Shown here piece after piece: positions 1-11,850 of a stretch of 64,000 nt of DNA. The position numbers and the translations under genes were made by a program. The notes under the pieces are model-generated. The model had not been told where the DNA came from and did no database searches. It saw nothing but the letters and a program-made list of their open reading frames with translations. The stretch's first letter is position 1, and each line of letters opens with the position of its first letter. The DNA comes from Phoronis australis (Eukaryota > Phoronida > Phoronidae): positions 207,842-271,841 of the forward strand of contig NMRA01000568.1 in NCBI GenBank assembly GCA_002633005.1, read 5' to 3'.

Positions 1-93
1 GAGTACAAGATTCCGGTTTGGCGTTGATTAATTTATCAAAAATTAACTTTTTGTTAAAGAAAATTGCCAGGAAGTGTCGAAAGCGCTGCAACG
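1..93 (+). repeat. 93-bp exact copy of 1091-1183
   Basis: Bases 1-93 are identical to 1091-1183, which lie in the intron of the first six-cysteine gene. The identity stops exactly at an ambiguous N at 94. The following ~200 bases are only a diverged relative of 1200-1385. Either a previous tandem copy of the gene region lies just upstream, or an assembly join (marked by the N) duplicated a read end. Confidence 0.85.
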
Positions 94-665
94 NGCAAGA
101 AACGAATTTTACTTAAACCACTTTTCTCGTCTGTATGTCGGCGTGGCAGTTATTGAAAGAAAATTGTCAAGAAGTGTGTAACATGCATCGCTACGGTACG
201 TATGATTTTACGCGTACTCGTAATCAACACCCACTTTTTTCTGTTTATTTCTTAGTCATGAAAAAAACTTGAGTACCAATTCTATCGACGTTAAACACGA
301 GGGATGTAATTCGACAGAAATGGGGGGAGCAGTCCTTTAATTTTGTGAAGATTTTTTATTTATAAATGCTAAACACCTGAAGATGTCCAAAGAAATAATC
401 GACTAAAGCGTCGTGGCAATGTAAATAGGCTACACCATAGTGTAGATAAACCAATAGATTTTAGAATGGATATAAATGTTTGGAATTCCTTCATGAAATC
501 GGGAGTTTTAATTTAATGTCTTTGTTATTGTTTTTGTTTTTGTAGCTGTAGTAGTAGTCGTAGCAGCAGCAACAGCAAAAGCAACAGCAGTAGTTCTTGT
601 TATTGTAGTTATTTTTTGTCAGATGTTGTCGCTAAGTGTACCCAGTGTTTGCTTTAATTGTCCAG

Positions 666-902
666 TAGGTCTTGTGGCCGCAACAAACGCAGAAGTCGAA
701 CTCCCCTACTTCCTAAAGTGTCTGGCTAAATGCCTCGATATGCCGTTGGATAAAATCGAACAGTTGTTTAAAAAGTGCGGGAGAAGACGGCAATGCTGGT
801 TTAATAAACTTGGTGTGGAGAAAGGAAAGTGCCTCCGCAGTTGCATCAAGTTGGATGATGAAAGCAGTGACGTCACATCCGTTGAGCATGAGATCAAACC
901 AG
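666..902 (+). CDS. Six-cysteine module exon, gene A module 1 (partial gene)
   Basis: Encodes a short leader (VGLVAATNAEVELPYF) and one compact disulfide-rich module with cysteines spaced C-x3-C-x14-C-x5-C-x11-C-x3-C and Trp after Cys4, then an acidic linker. The acceptor TTTAATTGTCCAG at 653-665 and donor GTCAGT at 903 give a phase 1-1 exon. Joined to 3133-3359 the frame continues exactly (linker ...KPG then DANVSEEC), so this is an upstream module of a two-module protein. An alternative start is the ATG at 623, whose first ~23 residues could pass as a weak signal peptide; no clear signal-peptide exon is seen elsewhere. The even number of cysteines suggests a secreted peptide. I do not recognise the family. 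Confidence 0.72.
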
Positions 903-1391
903 GTCAGTCATTAGGCAAGAATATGTGAAATTTGAGCTAAATCTTGTCAGCAATTCTCAGGTAAAGCGCAATAACCTACTTCCGTGCAAAATGCGTTTTC
1001 TCCTGCACAAACATGTATTCGAAATACAAACAGCTGCTCAGAAGAGTAGTAGGATGAAACGTAAAGCGCTTATTGCTACCCGTCAGTATGGAGTACAAGA
1101 TTCCGGTTTGGCGTTGATTAATTTATCAAAAATTAACTTTTTGTTAAAGAAAATTGCCAGGAAGTGTCGAAAGCGCTGCAACGGTATGGTGAATGCCAAA
1201 TCCTCGGAATCTAACGTAGCAGGCCAACGTTTATGTCATTGAGTTGGTACAACGTATTATTTTACGCCGACTGGTAATCAACATTATCTTTTTCTGTTGT
1301 TTTTTCTGTTTTGAAACAATAGAGTACTAAACAACGATAATCCTTTATGCGTAGGGTCAAAATTCCAATTTATCGACGTCAGTATTTGTGT

Positions 1392-1480
1392 TGCCGGTCT
1401 TTTTACCTCAACAAAACGGAAGAAGCCGAGCTTCCCGTGCTTATCAGGGGCCAGCCAAATGCCTCGTACAAAAACAATAT
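1392..1480 (+). pseudogene. Eroded relic of six-cysteine exon
   Basis: The stretch from GCCGGTCTTTTTACC onward aligns base by base with 670-745 of the module exon (leader, GAAGAAGCCGAGCTTCCC, then a trace of GCCAAATGCCTCG). The reading frame is broken and the rest of the module is missing. It sits in the intron of gene A and looks like a decayed tandem exon duplicate. Confidence 0.6.
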
Positions 1481-3132
1481 TTTTACATGTTTTGTGTGAA
1501 ATAAGTTGAGAATTCCGGTAAGCTTCGTAACTTGCTGGGCAGACCACTTCACGGAATACTTGCGAAATAGTCAATTGTCCTAATAGAGCCATGCTGTACG
1601 TCTTGGCGTTCAAGACAGATGAGTGGTCGCCAGGTTTGGCTGAAACAAGCTAGAAACGAACCAGTAAGGGGAAATAATAACAGTTGTTACGTAGCAAAAA
1701 GCGAGCACAGCTGCTTTTTTGTGATACTTAACATTGAAGTTATTGACTTACTCAGTGGCTGACCCAGGATCATGGGCAAATGCACTTTGGCATCGGATCG
1801 ACTTGCATAATAGGCACGTCCTATTCCTACAGTACAGCAATGCAAAGTAACTGAGCGTGGCGTCTGGACCACATGGTCCTTTTTTTAAACTGGGTCAGAT
1901 ACACTACACTTCTAGTTTAACTGACTGGACATCAAACAGTTTTTCAATGTCTGTCTATAACCATGCTTGTTCAATAAAGTAAACAAAGTTCCCTTCGTGA
2001 TAATAGATTTGCCACCATCCTGTACAGTACACTTAACGGCATAGTGTATACTGTGGTTCCGGGCTCGGACTGCAGGGAATTTACTCAGAGAACCGTAAAG
2101 ATTAACGAATCAGACGTACACCCAACACTGCCCGACAGGTCTGCAGTTTAACGTCGACGTTTCTGTATGTGATAAATAGAAGCAGGACAAAATGCACGGC
2201 CACGTGACCTATTCGTCACCAAACCACGTCATTTCAAATTGCCAATCGTTGAACTTCATTTTAACATACAATTATTTCACAACAGGAAAGATAAAAGTAA
2301 CGTACAGCTGTACATGTTTTAAGTTTTTAAGCAGATCTTCCTTTATACATGTACATGCTGTGTTGAAAGTCATGCTTTGTAAGTCTTCTTTGACGTTTTC
2401 TCATTCACGCAACACGGCGGACATATGGAGAAACCCCACGTTGGCAAATGTTTACCAAAGAAAGTGCCGTTTCCAGCAAAACAGGGTAAAAATTTAATAA
2501 CTCCAAAGGGTCTACTCTCTGCACTCGAAACTGGACTCGAAAATTGACCAGTTGCATGACAAGCTTACTGAAACTAACACATTTGTTAATGCACTAAAGT
2601 GACTGGTTAAGTTTTGATTCCTAGTTGAGTCTAAGAATATACTTTGGGCTCTGGTTAATGTATGAATTTAAACAAAACTCCATTTTGGTTTGAGCAGTAC
2701 TAGTGTGCAGCAAACAAAATTTGACCTGCATTGTACATTGTAGTTGTGTGACGAGTGGCAGAAGAATGGAGGTCTTAGTTTCACGAACTGTTTGTATGCT
2801 CAAAAATGCGCTGTCCTTTTAAATGATAAATCAAACACTACTAGTACATTATAAAAAATGACAACAAATAATAGTTTAGTCGTAAGGTATCATTATAAGC
2901 AAACGTATTAAATAAATTCGGACAAATCTGTTTAAGAGATAGCGCTCTCTGTGCCTATATGTATATTCACAGCCGGGTGCTCCATTGAAACCATTTTCCG
3001 AACATCATGTGCAAGGAAAAGTCCTGCACGCTCGTTTAAAAGTTTGAGATGAGATCTGTGGTGTCTCGATATCAAAAAATACACCTGCTCGTCCCTTACT
3101 ATACTATTGTACAATTTTCACTTATTTTACAG

Positions 3133-3359
3133 GCGACGCAAATGTTTCTGAAGAGTGTTTAGCCAAATGCCTGGGAGGATCTCAGCCAGATGTCGCCCAG
3201 TTGAGCAGAAAATGTTACAGCGTCATCAAGTGCTGGATGAGAGAAGTTGGTGTCAAGGGATTCCTTTGCGCCGCCTCTTGTTTGAGCGCCAAAGAGAAGA
3301 CTCCTGCGGAGAGTTATTCGTTTTCCGCGACGTTGACTGCAAGCGCAAACAAGTCATAA
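3133..3359 (+). CDS. Six-cysteine module exon, gene A module 2 with stop codon
   Basis: Acceptor TTATTTTACAG at 3122-3132, phase 1, joins in frame to the 666-902 exon across a 2,230-bp intron. It encodes DANVSEEC and a second module with exactly the same spacing (C-x3-C-x14-C-x5-C-x11-C-x3-C) and Trp after Cys4 (KCWMREVG), then a Ser/Ala/Thr-rich tail of about 25 residues and a TAA at 3357-3359. The tail has no membrane segment. Predicted product: a small, probably secreted, two-module cysteine-rich protein of at least ~150 residues. Function unknown. A long 3' UTR reaching the AATAAA at 4641 is possible but not shown. Confidence 0.75.
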
Positions 3360-4020
3360 AAGATCGCTTCTAAAGATGTAGGCCTAGTACTGAAGATTTC
3401 CTGTAAATCGTCTTCTTGGTTCTTGATTTTTAACGTTTTAAGTGATTATAAAACAGCGTTCCACCCTAAAATGAACAATTGATTTAAACCACTGATGTCG
3501 ACTTGTTCCTTGTTAACATGATAGTGATTTCGAGGCTGGCAAAGAATCGACTATTCGCTGTTCTTCGTAGCATGTTCCCGCCTACAGGCCAACCTATAGT
3601 GCCTGGGGATCCTTTCCACTAAAAACCAATTCTCGGATGGTCTAGAATTTTCCACGAAAATCAAGCAAAGGCGTAGGAAAATCTGTCCGAGACTCTAAGT
3701 CAACGGACAGAAATTTAAACTGTGCTCGAACAGACAGAAGACAAAACGCTTCGAGAAACGCAAAAGACAAAAGTAATCATTTTTGGCTCTTTTTGGTCAG
3801 ATTGCAAACCTATGGCTAAAAAAAGACCACAGTTGATAGATTATTCAACTGGCCCACGCTCTTAAGCAATAACGAACGGTCGGTTCTCCTGAAGTCCAGA
3901 AATTATCCCTCTGATTAAAGAACAATTTGAGATCAAAATCATGCGGTAAGTAGTCTAAACGAGAGTTGGTTGTTACGATGGAAGGCCGGTCTACAGCTGC
4001 TGCAAGCCAACAAAGTTAGT

Positions 4021-4128
4021 GCAGACATTAATAAGTGCTTTATAACATGTGCAGAATAATCCCAAGACGAGAGCAATGAACCAAGTTTAGGCATGCAGTG
4101 CAGCGACGCCTGTGAACCTAGTCTTTGA
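4021..4128 (+). pseudogene. Relic of a six-cysteine module (CxxxC ... CxxxC only)
   Basis: One frame reads NKCFITCAE, a TAA stop, then MQCSDACEPSL and TGA: two CxxxC pairs with the middle cysteines and Trp lost. Traces of the same segment occur at about 16270-16340 and 16470-16535. Most simply an eroded extra module exon; it could also be ordinary 3' UTR with a chance pattern. Confidence 0.35.
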
Positions 4129-4640
4129 AACCGGAGTAACGAGAGCTGGTCTTTCGTCTAAACGTGAACAGAATCTTTTCGGTGATCTGGAGTGAGGTTA
4201 ATGGACACGATGTGAAGTGTTGATGGATGTGATGTGAGTTTAATCCTGACTGATTCATGAACTTGTGTTTTTTGTTTTAATAGCGGTATTAGAAAAATCT
4301 TTAAATCCCGTAGTTTCGATAAACAAAGCCTGCAGTACGACCTGAGCGACAATTTGTGTTCTTTACTTTATACAGTACGTGCATGTATGCCTGTTCAATA
4401 TTTATACATTCATTTGAATTAGACACTGGTTTTCGTCTTTATTGCCTATTCATTCTTCAGGATAATCCAGCTAACATACACATGTATACATGTCATGCTG
4501 AAGAATTCAGATCGTACAAATCATCACCGACCACCGTCTATTTCACCCTATAATTCATACTATAGGCCACGAATAAATTCACTGCCAATATGCATTCGTT
4601 TTAATTCTTTGTGTTTAGTAATGCGATGTTTTGACCTGAA

Positions 4641-4646
4641 AATAAA
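4641..4646 (+). promoter_or_regulatory. Candidate poly(A) signal of gene A
   Basis: AATAAA inside a block conserved with 17093-17098 in the duplicated locus (both TTTGACCTGA-GAATAAACA-like). A second AATAAA lies at 4572. The conserved block ends about 40 bases later in both copies, as expected for a transcript end, but no transcript evidence is available. Confidence 0.35.
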
Positions 4647-4689
4647 CATTTTTTGATATTATTTCATTCGAATTTTGATTTCATGACGA

Positions 4690-7600
4690 TTGTTCGCTTG
4701 TCTCAAAATTTTCAGACCCTTATTATAAACAATATCAAACTACAATAAGCACCAGGCTAATTGCTGACAGACAAATCATGCCCAATACTCCAAAACCACA
4801 CATAAATGGATGGAACTACTTTTGACCAGGTGCATCAGTTTAATAAAGAATTTGAGGGACATAAATCAAAAAGAACAGTTTATAACCAAGCTTTCTGGGG
4901 TAAATGCGAACATCCGTCCGGGGATTATATAGATGAACCAGTGAGACAACTGAAAACCCGAAATACCAGTTTTAACATATACTAAGAATTGCATTATTAT
5001 TTACACAAATGTTAAACAAAGCATTGCACAACGTCAATGGAAAAATTTCAAATCTACAGATCAAATCAGGACTCGGGAAAGTCTAAGAAATGACAGTAAA
5101 ATAAAATACCGCATGTACATGTTGTTCTAACAAGTAAGCTTGTATAAGATAAACAATCCCCGTTTCTTCATAAGTGGTTTATACAAGAAAAAGAAGCGAG
5201 CAACTAATGAGACACAATTTGAAACAAAATTTGAGGAACTGAATGCAGTGTAAAACTTTAACATTCATCAGAGTTACAGTAACTGCAAACAATGATAAAA
5301 ATAATAAGGATGGAGAAGAAAGGTAGTTCCATTTCACTTATTTAATTAGAAGTAGTAGTGTAGAACAGAACGTGACAAATTGATGTAGAAGGGTAACAAT
5401 GTACACACACTGTTGGATGTACATATATTTTGGCATAGTCAAGGAATGTTCAATAGACCCTATTTTCAACTGAAAATGTCATTAGTCGTTGGCCAAATGA
5501 GTATCGGAATTATTGTTGAATTTTAATCACTTGCTTTCGTAAATAAGCACATTCTTTAACTGCGTGTTGCTGCAGTTATAAGATTATTTCCAACCACACA
5601 TATTAATATCGCTAATTTTTCTTTTTAAGGTGTAAATGCTTAAACATTATACAACATATAGTGTAGCTTATATACATGTATAAACGAAATTGTGTTCGCC
5701 TTCGTGAGGTGAATATACTTACAGTTGTAGCTGTCAACGTCTGCTCAAATTCGATTACGGCCTGACTTAGGCTAGAAAGCATGTACATGTACATGTACAA
5801 TGTTATTTTTATCCATACTCCCTGAAAAACAACACAGTAAGTGTCGAGTAAATTGATGAATTGGGTAAATGTCCTTAATGTTTTTATCAGCAGAAAAACA
5901 AAGCAATTTAAGCAAAACAGCAGGTGGCTAAATGAGCTACTCAGTGAATACAATCAGAATGTATTATTCGAAACCAGAGATCAGAGTGATGAGTAACAGC
6001 AGTGTTCACTGTAACTTATAGTGTTAGTAGAGTGAGTGCATACACAGCATACTCACATGTCAGAGTGGTAATTGTACAAGAAATACAATTGTGCAGTACA
6101 CTTCAAGTGTTTGGGTCATGTAAACGAGAATAAGATGGAATGCAGTAAGGCCACGCTTTTACTTTGCGACACTTTATTGAATCTAAACCACTTGTTCCCT
6201 GACATAGAGAAAGCAACTATCACTGTTTCTGCAACATACACGGATTATGCTAACGATCATCCTGTCGCTTGCAACCAATGCTTCTTCGAATGGGCAATGT
6301 GTCAATATCATAGACCAAGTAAGTCTCCTACTTGGTCACCTACTTAGTCTAGCTACGGCATCAACATGTTTACTACAGAAATGAGCAGTACACAGTACAT
6401 CACATGGATACTCAGGCTGATGGACTATAGAAGTTACTCGACAGAAAACAAAGCAAGTTGTAAATTAGTATTATTTTCTCGTTATTCATAAGTTGTTAAA
6501 GTGTTTAGTAGGTGGAATTTTGACATTTCCTTTCTGTTAAGTCCGTTCAGTGAATTTTAAAAGTGAAATTAACCTTTTCCTATAGTCAAATTGCATGTTT
6601 TTATTCATAGAAAGCTCTTTAGAAACTTCAGAGGTCAGCTTGTTTCAGAGAAATGTAGCTTTTCAGATTTTAGGCCTTGTTCCCTGCAACAGAAAAGAGA
6701 AGGAAACAACCAGAAAAGAGTAGGAAACAACCAGATGACCACATGGGATTGCCACTTTTAAGGCCAGGGGATACTTTGATTTGTTGTTATAAGAATGAAA
6801 CAAAAGTAAGATTTTGTCCTTGGGGGTTTGCCATCATTCCGCGACATCATGGCGTGGACCTCATTTTGCGATACTTTTTGTCATCATCTGATCCTGTTCT
6901 CTGTGTGTGATAACATCTCCTTGAGAAAGAATTAAGTTTCACGTACCGGTAGGTAAACTGTTGTTTACAGCTATATTTATTTTTTGTTGTATTCAACCCA
7001 TTACATGTAACTACGGAAAATAAAGCAAATGCCGTGGATGGTTTAGACGAGGCACTAACAAAACACAAATGAATTACCAATTAGTGATTGCACACTCAGT
7101 TAATGTTAAGTAAACTTAATCGAAGAGGATTTATTTACAGACACCCTGAGTACATGCATAGCTATTTTCTCTTCTCTTAATGACAGAGCTTTAATGGGTT
7201 AAATGTGCATTTTGGTGCTGTCTTGGGCCTGAAGTTCCCTATCTGTTTATCCTGGTTTTATTTCCACTGTCACATATGAATCAGTCTCAGTGACCCTATC
7301 TGAATTGGTTACAGGTCACAACCCACACTATCACTACAAATATAATAAAAAGAGACAGACTACTGTACTTGGGATTATATAGAAACTGAAGCAATACACA
7401 ATTACGGCCATACAGTGTATGACTCAACTGTGTATTAGTCCTGTTCACTTCAAGGTTGTTAACCAAGCATACATGTACATGTATGTGGAACGTTTCACTG
7501 AACATGTACATGTATAGCCAAAACCTAGTCTGGGATCGAAAACAATGATGATGGTTGCAAGAAAACGCACTAAATTGTCAAATGGATTTAGTGGTTGAAC

Positions 7601-8430
7601 TCTACCATGAAAAAAGCATAGTTTAAAAATTGTGACATCAGCGTAATTTCAAGCTGCAAGGTCACCTTGGTTAGCTTCCGTCTCATTTTGGGATGCATAA
7701 AAATTGTAAACAATATTGCTTATTTAGGTTAATAATGTCTAAGATTCTCTTGATAACTCTTGCCAACTTTATTAAAGTCTGGCATTTTTGTGTCTTGTTC
7801 TACTCACAGGTGTTCATTTAAATGGATGACGCCAATGACGTCTGCTTAACCAACTTACACAGGGACATACGTATAATTGCGCAACTGAAATAGTTCTCAA
7901 TATATGACATAGCTGTAAAGCTATTATATCCCCTATTACGAAAATATCGTGACGTTCTGAAAAGTGCATGAATGAAACTGAAAAGCTTGTAATGAAAATT
8001 TGCATTCATACACTAACTTCACATTGACTAATTATTTTATAAAATCATGAATAATGGATGTAGAAAAAAATCGATGTCATCTCATACACTGTTTTTGTGT
8101 TGTTTTTGTATATTTTAACGAAAAGTCTTTAAGTATTTATAAAAATTCATTAATTTTATAGCGTGTACAGAATACGAGGCTTGGTGTTAAGTTCCAATGT
8201 TCACTATTACTACTACATGTACTAGTGATAACAGGGGGTCGGTAAGTTGACACTTTCTAAGTTATAAACATAACAGCAGTCCGAGAGCTGCACTGCTGTA
8301 GCTTGAGACCACGAGAGTTTTTCTCATATGCTAGACTTTGGAATACCTATTCTAATGTGCATAACCCTCCACCCACACAAACGCGCAGTAGCATAGTCGA
8401 TAAACAAAACAAGCAGTAACACGACAGTAA
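4690..8430. other. No gene recognised
   Basis: AT-rich, with frequent TACATGTA words (for example 5780-5800 and 7470-7515). The open frames here are short, have random composition and match no family I know. A 21-bp near-repeat occurs at about 6700-6735. Confidence 0.5.
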
Positions 8431-8723
8431 GACTAAACGAACAGTTCAATAGCGGAGTTGCAACGCCGCCATATTGGAAATGGGTCAGAATGTTGCATTG
8501 TGGTTAAGCCGGTAAACAAGTACGTCGGCAAGCGTGGGGGCGAACCGGCCACAGGGAGGTTATACGTGTTGTGTGCCTGGCATGCTATAATACCAGTTAG
8601 CGAAATAAAAAATTTAGTTACTACCTGTTTCCCAAGGATCAAGAACTGCGTTAAACATGGGTCAGAGACATCGGTAGAGCTGGTAGCAAAGGCCGACTTC
8701 GTGAATTCTTTCCGACTTCGTAG

Positions 8724-8822
8724 CATAAAGTGTGCAGCGCTCATTTTGAGGGCGGCAAGAAAACGTATCTTAGAAACTGCCCAACAATATCTCCCTTCAA
8801 AGAAACAGTAACAAATACTCCA
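8724..8822 (+). pseudogene. THAP-domain-like fragment, broken
   Basis: The frame HKVCSAHFEGGKKTYL followed by a PTI-SP motif matches the C-terminal half of a THAP zinc finger (the Cys-x2-His half of the C2CH ligand set plus the PTI-x-P signature). In this frame a TAG lies immediately before the His at 8721-8723, and the upstream C-x2-4-C half is not readable. The sequence then runs into the N gap. THAP fingers are common in P-element/THAP9-type transposases and transposon-derived genes, so this is probably mobile-element debris; a genuine exon with an acceptor at the TAG cannot be excluded. Confidence 0.45.
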
Positions 8823-9787
8823 NNNNNNNNNNNNNNNNNNNNNNNNNNNNNNNNNNNNNNNNNNNNNNNNNNNNNNNNNNNNNNNNNNNNNNNNNNNNNN
8901 NNNNNNNNNNNNNNNNNNNNNNNNNNNNNNNNNNNNNNNNNNNNNNNNNNNNNNNNNNNNNNNNNNNNNNNNNNNNNNNNNNNNNNNNNNNNNNNNNNNN
9001 NNNNNNNNNNNNNNNNNNNNNNNNNNNNNNNNNNNNNNNNNNNNNNNNNNNNNNNNNNNNNNNNNNNNNNNNNNNNNNNNNNNNNNNNNNNNNNNNNNNN
9101 NNNNNNNNNNNNNNNNNNNNNNNNNNNNNNNNNNNNNNNNNNNNNNNNNNNNNNNNNNNNNNNNNNNNNNNNNNNNNNNNNNNNNNNNNNNNNNNNNNNN
9201 NNNNNNNNNNNNNNNNNNNNNNNNNNNNNNNNNNNNNNNNNNNNNNNNNNNNNNNNNNNNNNNNNNNNNNNNNNNNNNNNNNNNNNNNNNNNNNNNNNNN
9301 NNNNNNNNNNNNNNNNNNNNNNNNNNNNNNNNNNNNNNNNNNNNNNNNNNNNNNNNNNNNNNNNNNNNNNNNNNNNNNNNNNNNNNNNNNNNNNNNNNNN
9401 NNNNNNNNNNNNNNNNNNNNNNNNNNNNNNNNNNNNNNNNNNNNNNNNNNNNNNNNNNNNNNNNNNNNNNNNNNNNNNNNNNNNNNNNNNNNNNNNNNNN
9501 NNNNNNNNNNNNNNNNNNNNNNNNNNNNNNNNNNNNNNNNNNNNNNNNNNNNNNNNNNNNNNNNNNNNNNNNNNNNNNNNNNNNNNNNNNNNNNNNNNNN
9601 NNNNNNNNNNNNNNNNNNNNNNNNNNNNNNNNNNNNNNNNNNNNNNNNNNNNNNNNNNNNNNNNNNNNNNNNNNNNNNNNNNNNNNNNNNNNNNNNNNNN
9701 NNNNNNNNNNNNNNNNNNNNNNNNNNNNNNNNNNNNNNNNNNNNNNNNNNNNNNNNNNNNNNNNNNNNNNNNNNNNNNNNNNNNNNN
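8823..9787. other. Assembly gap (965 N)
   Basis: Run of unknown bases. Long open frames that cross it are artefacts of the Ns. Confidence 1.
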
Positions 9788-9925
9788 TCGGCTGAAGGGT
9801 CGGCTGTGGGGTCGCCTTATGAGTCGGCACTGCGGGCGGCTGCCGGTCGGCTAATTTTTAGCCGACCGGTCGGCTAATTTGCCGACCGGTCGACGGCCGG
9901 TCGTCGACCAATTTCCGACCGGTCG
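9788..9925. repeat. GC-rich repeat of the palindrome GCCGACCGGTCGGC
   Basis: Several copies of the self-complementary word CCGACCGGTCGG, separated by AATTT or AATTTTTAG, border the gap. The context is otherwise AT-rich. The gap probably holds more of this array, which would explain why assembly failed. Confidence 0.8.
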
Positions 9926-9929
9926 GCCA

Positions 9930-11460
9930 AAAATTCGTGATGTGTGCTGTATTTCGAAAAATCATGAAAATTCGCAAAGCGAAGCTTTTGCGGAGTATAT
10001 CAATTCACTGGATTTTTTAAGTTCAATTAGACAATTTTACAAACATAAAACTGTAATTTCCAGAGGACCTTCTCAAGCAACGGACAATGTCGCACTATTT
10101 TTCGTTTTTTTACTCTCTAAATTGTATATAACTAGAAAAAAATTGATGACCTGACAGATGACATCAATTGCTGCACGTTTCCTGATTTTTAAAAAATAGA
10201 TCTTTGGAGCCCAGCCCTTGAAGGCTTCCTTGATGACATTCACGTGGCTACCTTTTTCCTGTTTTTATCAACAATTTTTTTTAAGGTAGCTCACAAAGAG
10301 AGGGCCAATGTTGGAATCGATTACCTCTATTTCCCTGTTTTTTTTCTGAAATCGTACAACCGGCTTTCATGTTCAGTAAAGTCACTTCTTGCGGTGGAAT
10401 GAACCGTCACTTATTTTAAGCTTAATGATGTTTACCCTTTCATCTTAGGTGTCCCATTTCAGAAAGGACACTCTCTCGGGGCGGTTCGGGTGAATTGTTT
10501 ATTTCTTCATACACTGCCAAGTATTCACGAGGGGAACTTGAGATTCCAAATTCATCAAAAAAGACAAAACATCCGAGCACAGAACAGCAATGTCAAGTCA
10601 TTTTTCACAAACAACCAATAAATGTGAACAATACAATAGGATATACCGCCATTGAACAGGTGGAATTTGAAGAAGGTGAAGACCACTATTTGTACATTAC
10701 ACAGAATGATTACTACCGATGGTTAGTTATAATATAATGTTACTTTTTCCCGTATTATCACAAGAATATTATTTCTTTTGAAAATCGTTACTATGGGTTG
10801 TTTGTAAGGAATTCGCAATTATCGAAAAGACTGGGGGCTAGGATTTGTGATGGACCTGTACATGACGAACTGGGGTCCTTACAATACTCGCGATAATAAA
10901 CAAATATCAAATATTCAGCATGTTTTTGAGCTCAAGTTTAATTCGTGAACCGTTATAGGAACCTCTGAAATGATCAAAAATACACCTTAATCAGAATGCC
11001 CCATCTCCCATGTTCTCCCGTTTGCCTGTCAGAAATTTGTAAGCATGCTTATAACATTTTTGCTTAACTAAAATAACTGTCAAAGACATTCATTGATGAA
11101 ATTCGGACAGTACATGTACCTAAATATACCCAAAATTCAAATGACAATAAATGCATTAGTTTTTTACTTGGGCAAAAGATCTGTTGTTTAAACTCATTAA
11201 CAGGGGATCAAAAAGGAAATAAGTCATAAAATCAAGGTAAAGACATTGCTCATCAATTCGATTGTTGGTTTCTGATTGATGATTTTTTGGCAATTAGAAG
11301 CTAATCTAGTAAGAAATGACAATGCTTCAATGAACTTAGTTGCAAGCTGACATTGGGAAAATTCGATCTACATTGTATGATCAAGACCCCAATTAGAAAA
11401 GTACACTAAACAATTTTTGTATATCTGAAATAAATCTCAAAGATATTGATGAATGCTGGA
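9930..11460. other. No gene recognised
   Basis: AT-rich. The 10495-10737 frame (80 residues, charged) has no family signature and no good splice or start context. Nothing else visible. Confidence 0.45.
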
Positions 11461-11467
11461 CAGCTCT

Positions 11468-11850
11468 ACAAGGTGTCCCAAAATGTTCTCACACTTCAAA
11501 TGATTGTTTCTTGACTTAGGAAATAGATAAGTGGGTTTAAAATCACAAACAGTGAATTGAAAAACAAGTTTAAGTACTTAAATAAATAAAATTAAACTCA
11601 TTGCTGATCAGCTTGGAAAGGCTGTATTTGCACTTCCTTGATGTTTTTAATTTCCAGTAGTATTGCGCAATTAACTTTTTTCTTCAAAACTGAATCGTTT
11701 GCTTGCCAGTTGCGTGCATATTACAGACGGAACACGTCATAACTGACTGGTCTAAACATGCAGTAGGCTCGTGCAGAATCTCAGAGATCTACGGGAACTG
11801 AAATTGAAGTCGAGACGATGAACTGCCTACGTTTTGGGACACACTCTGCA
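11468..11850. mobile_element. Mariner-like MITE (~383 bp)
   Basis: Left end ACAAGGTGTCCCAAAATG and right end GTTTTGGGACACACTCTG are inverted repeats sharing GTGTCCCAAAA, a sequence typical of Tc1/mariner (irritans-like) termini. The left end follows a T, compatible with TA insertion. The interior has no transposase frame, so it is non-autonomous or deleted. Confidence 0.6.

Noticed and set aside
511-600. ATG followed by a Leu/Phe run that could be a signal peptide for the first six-cysteine gene
   Set aside because: The frame stops after nine codons (TAG), and the tract is a GTA/GCA-type simple repeat.
8433-9854. Very long open frames (374 and 465 codons) on both strands
   Set aside because: They run through the N gap, where unknown bases contain no stops; only the short flanks are real sequence.
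10200-10230. AGCCCTTGAAGGCT as another histone-like stem-loop
   Set aside because: Only a 4-bp stem, no ACCCA flank, no HDE-like element and no coding copy upstream.
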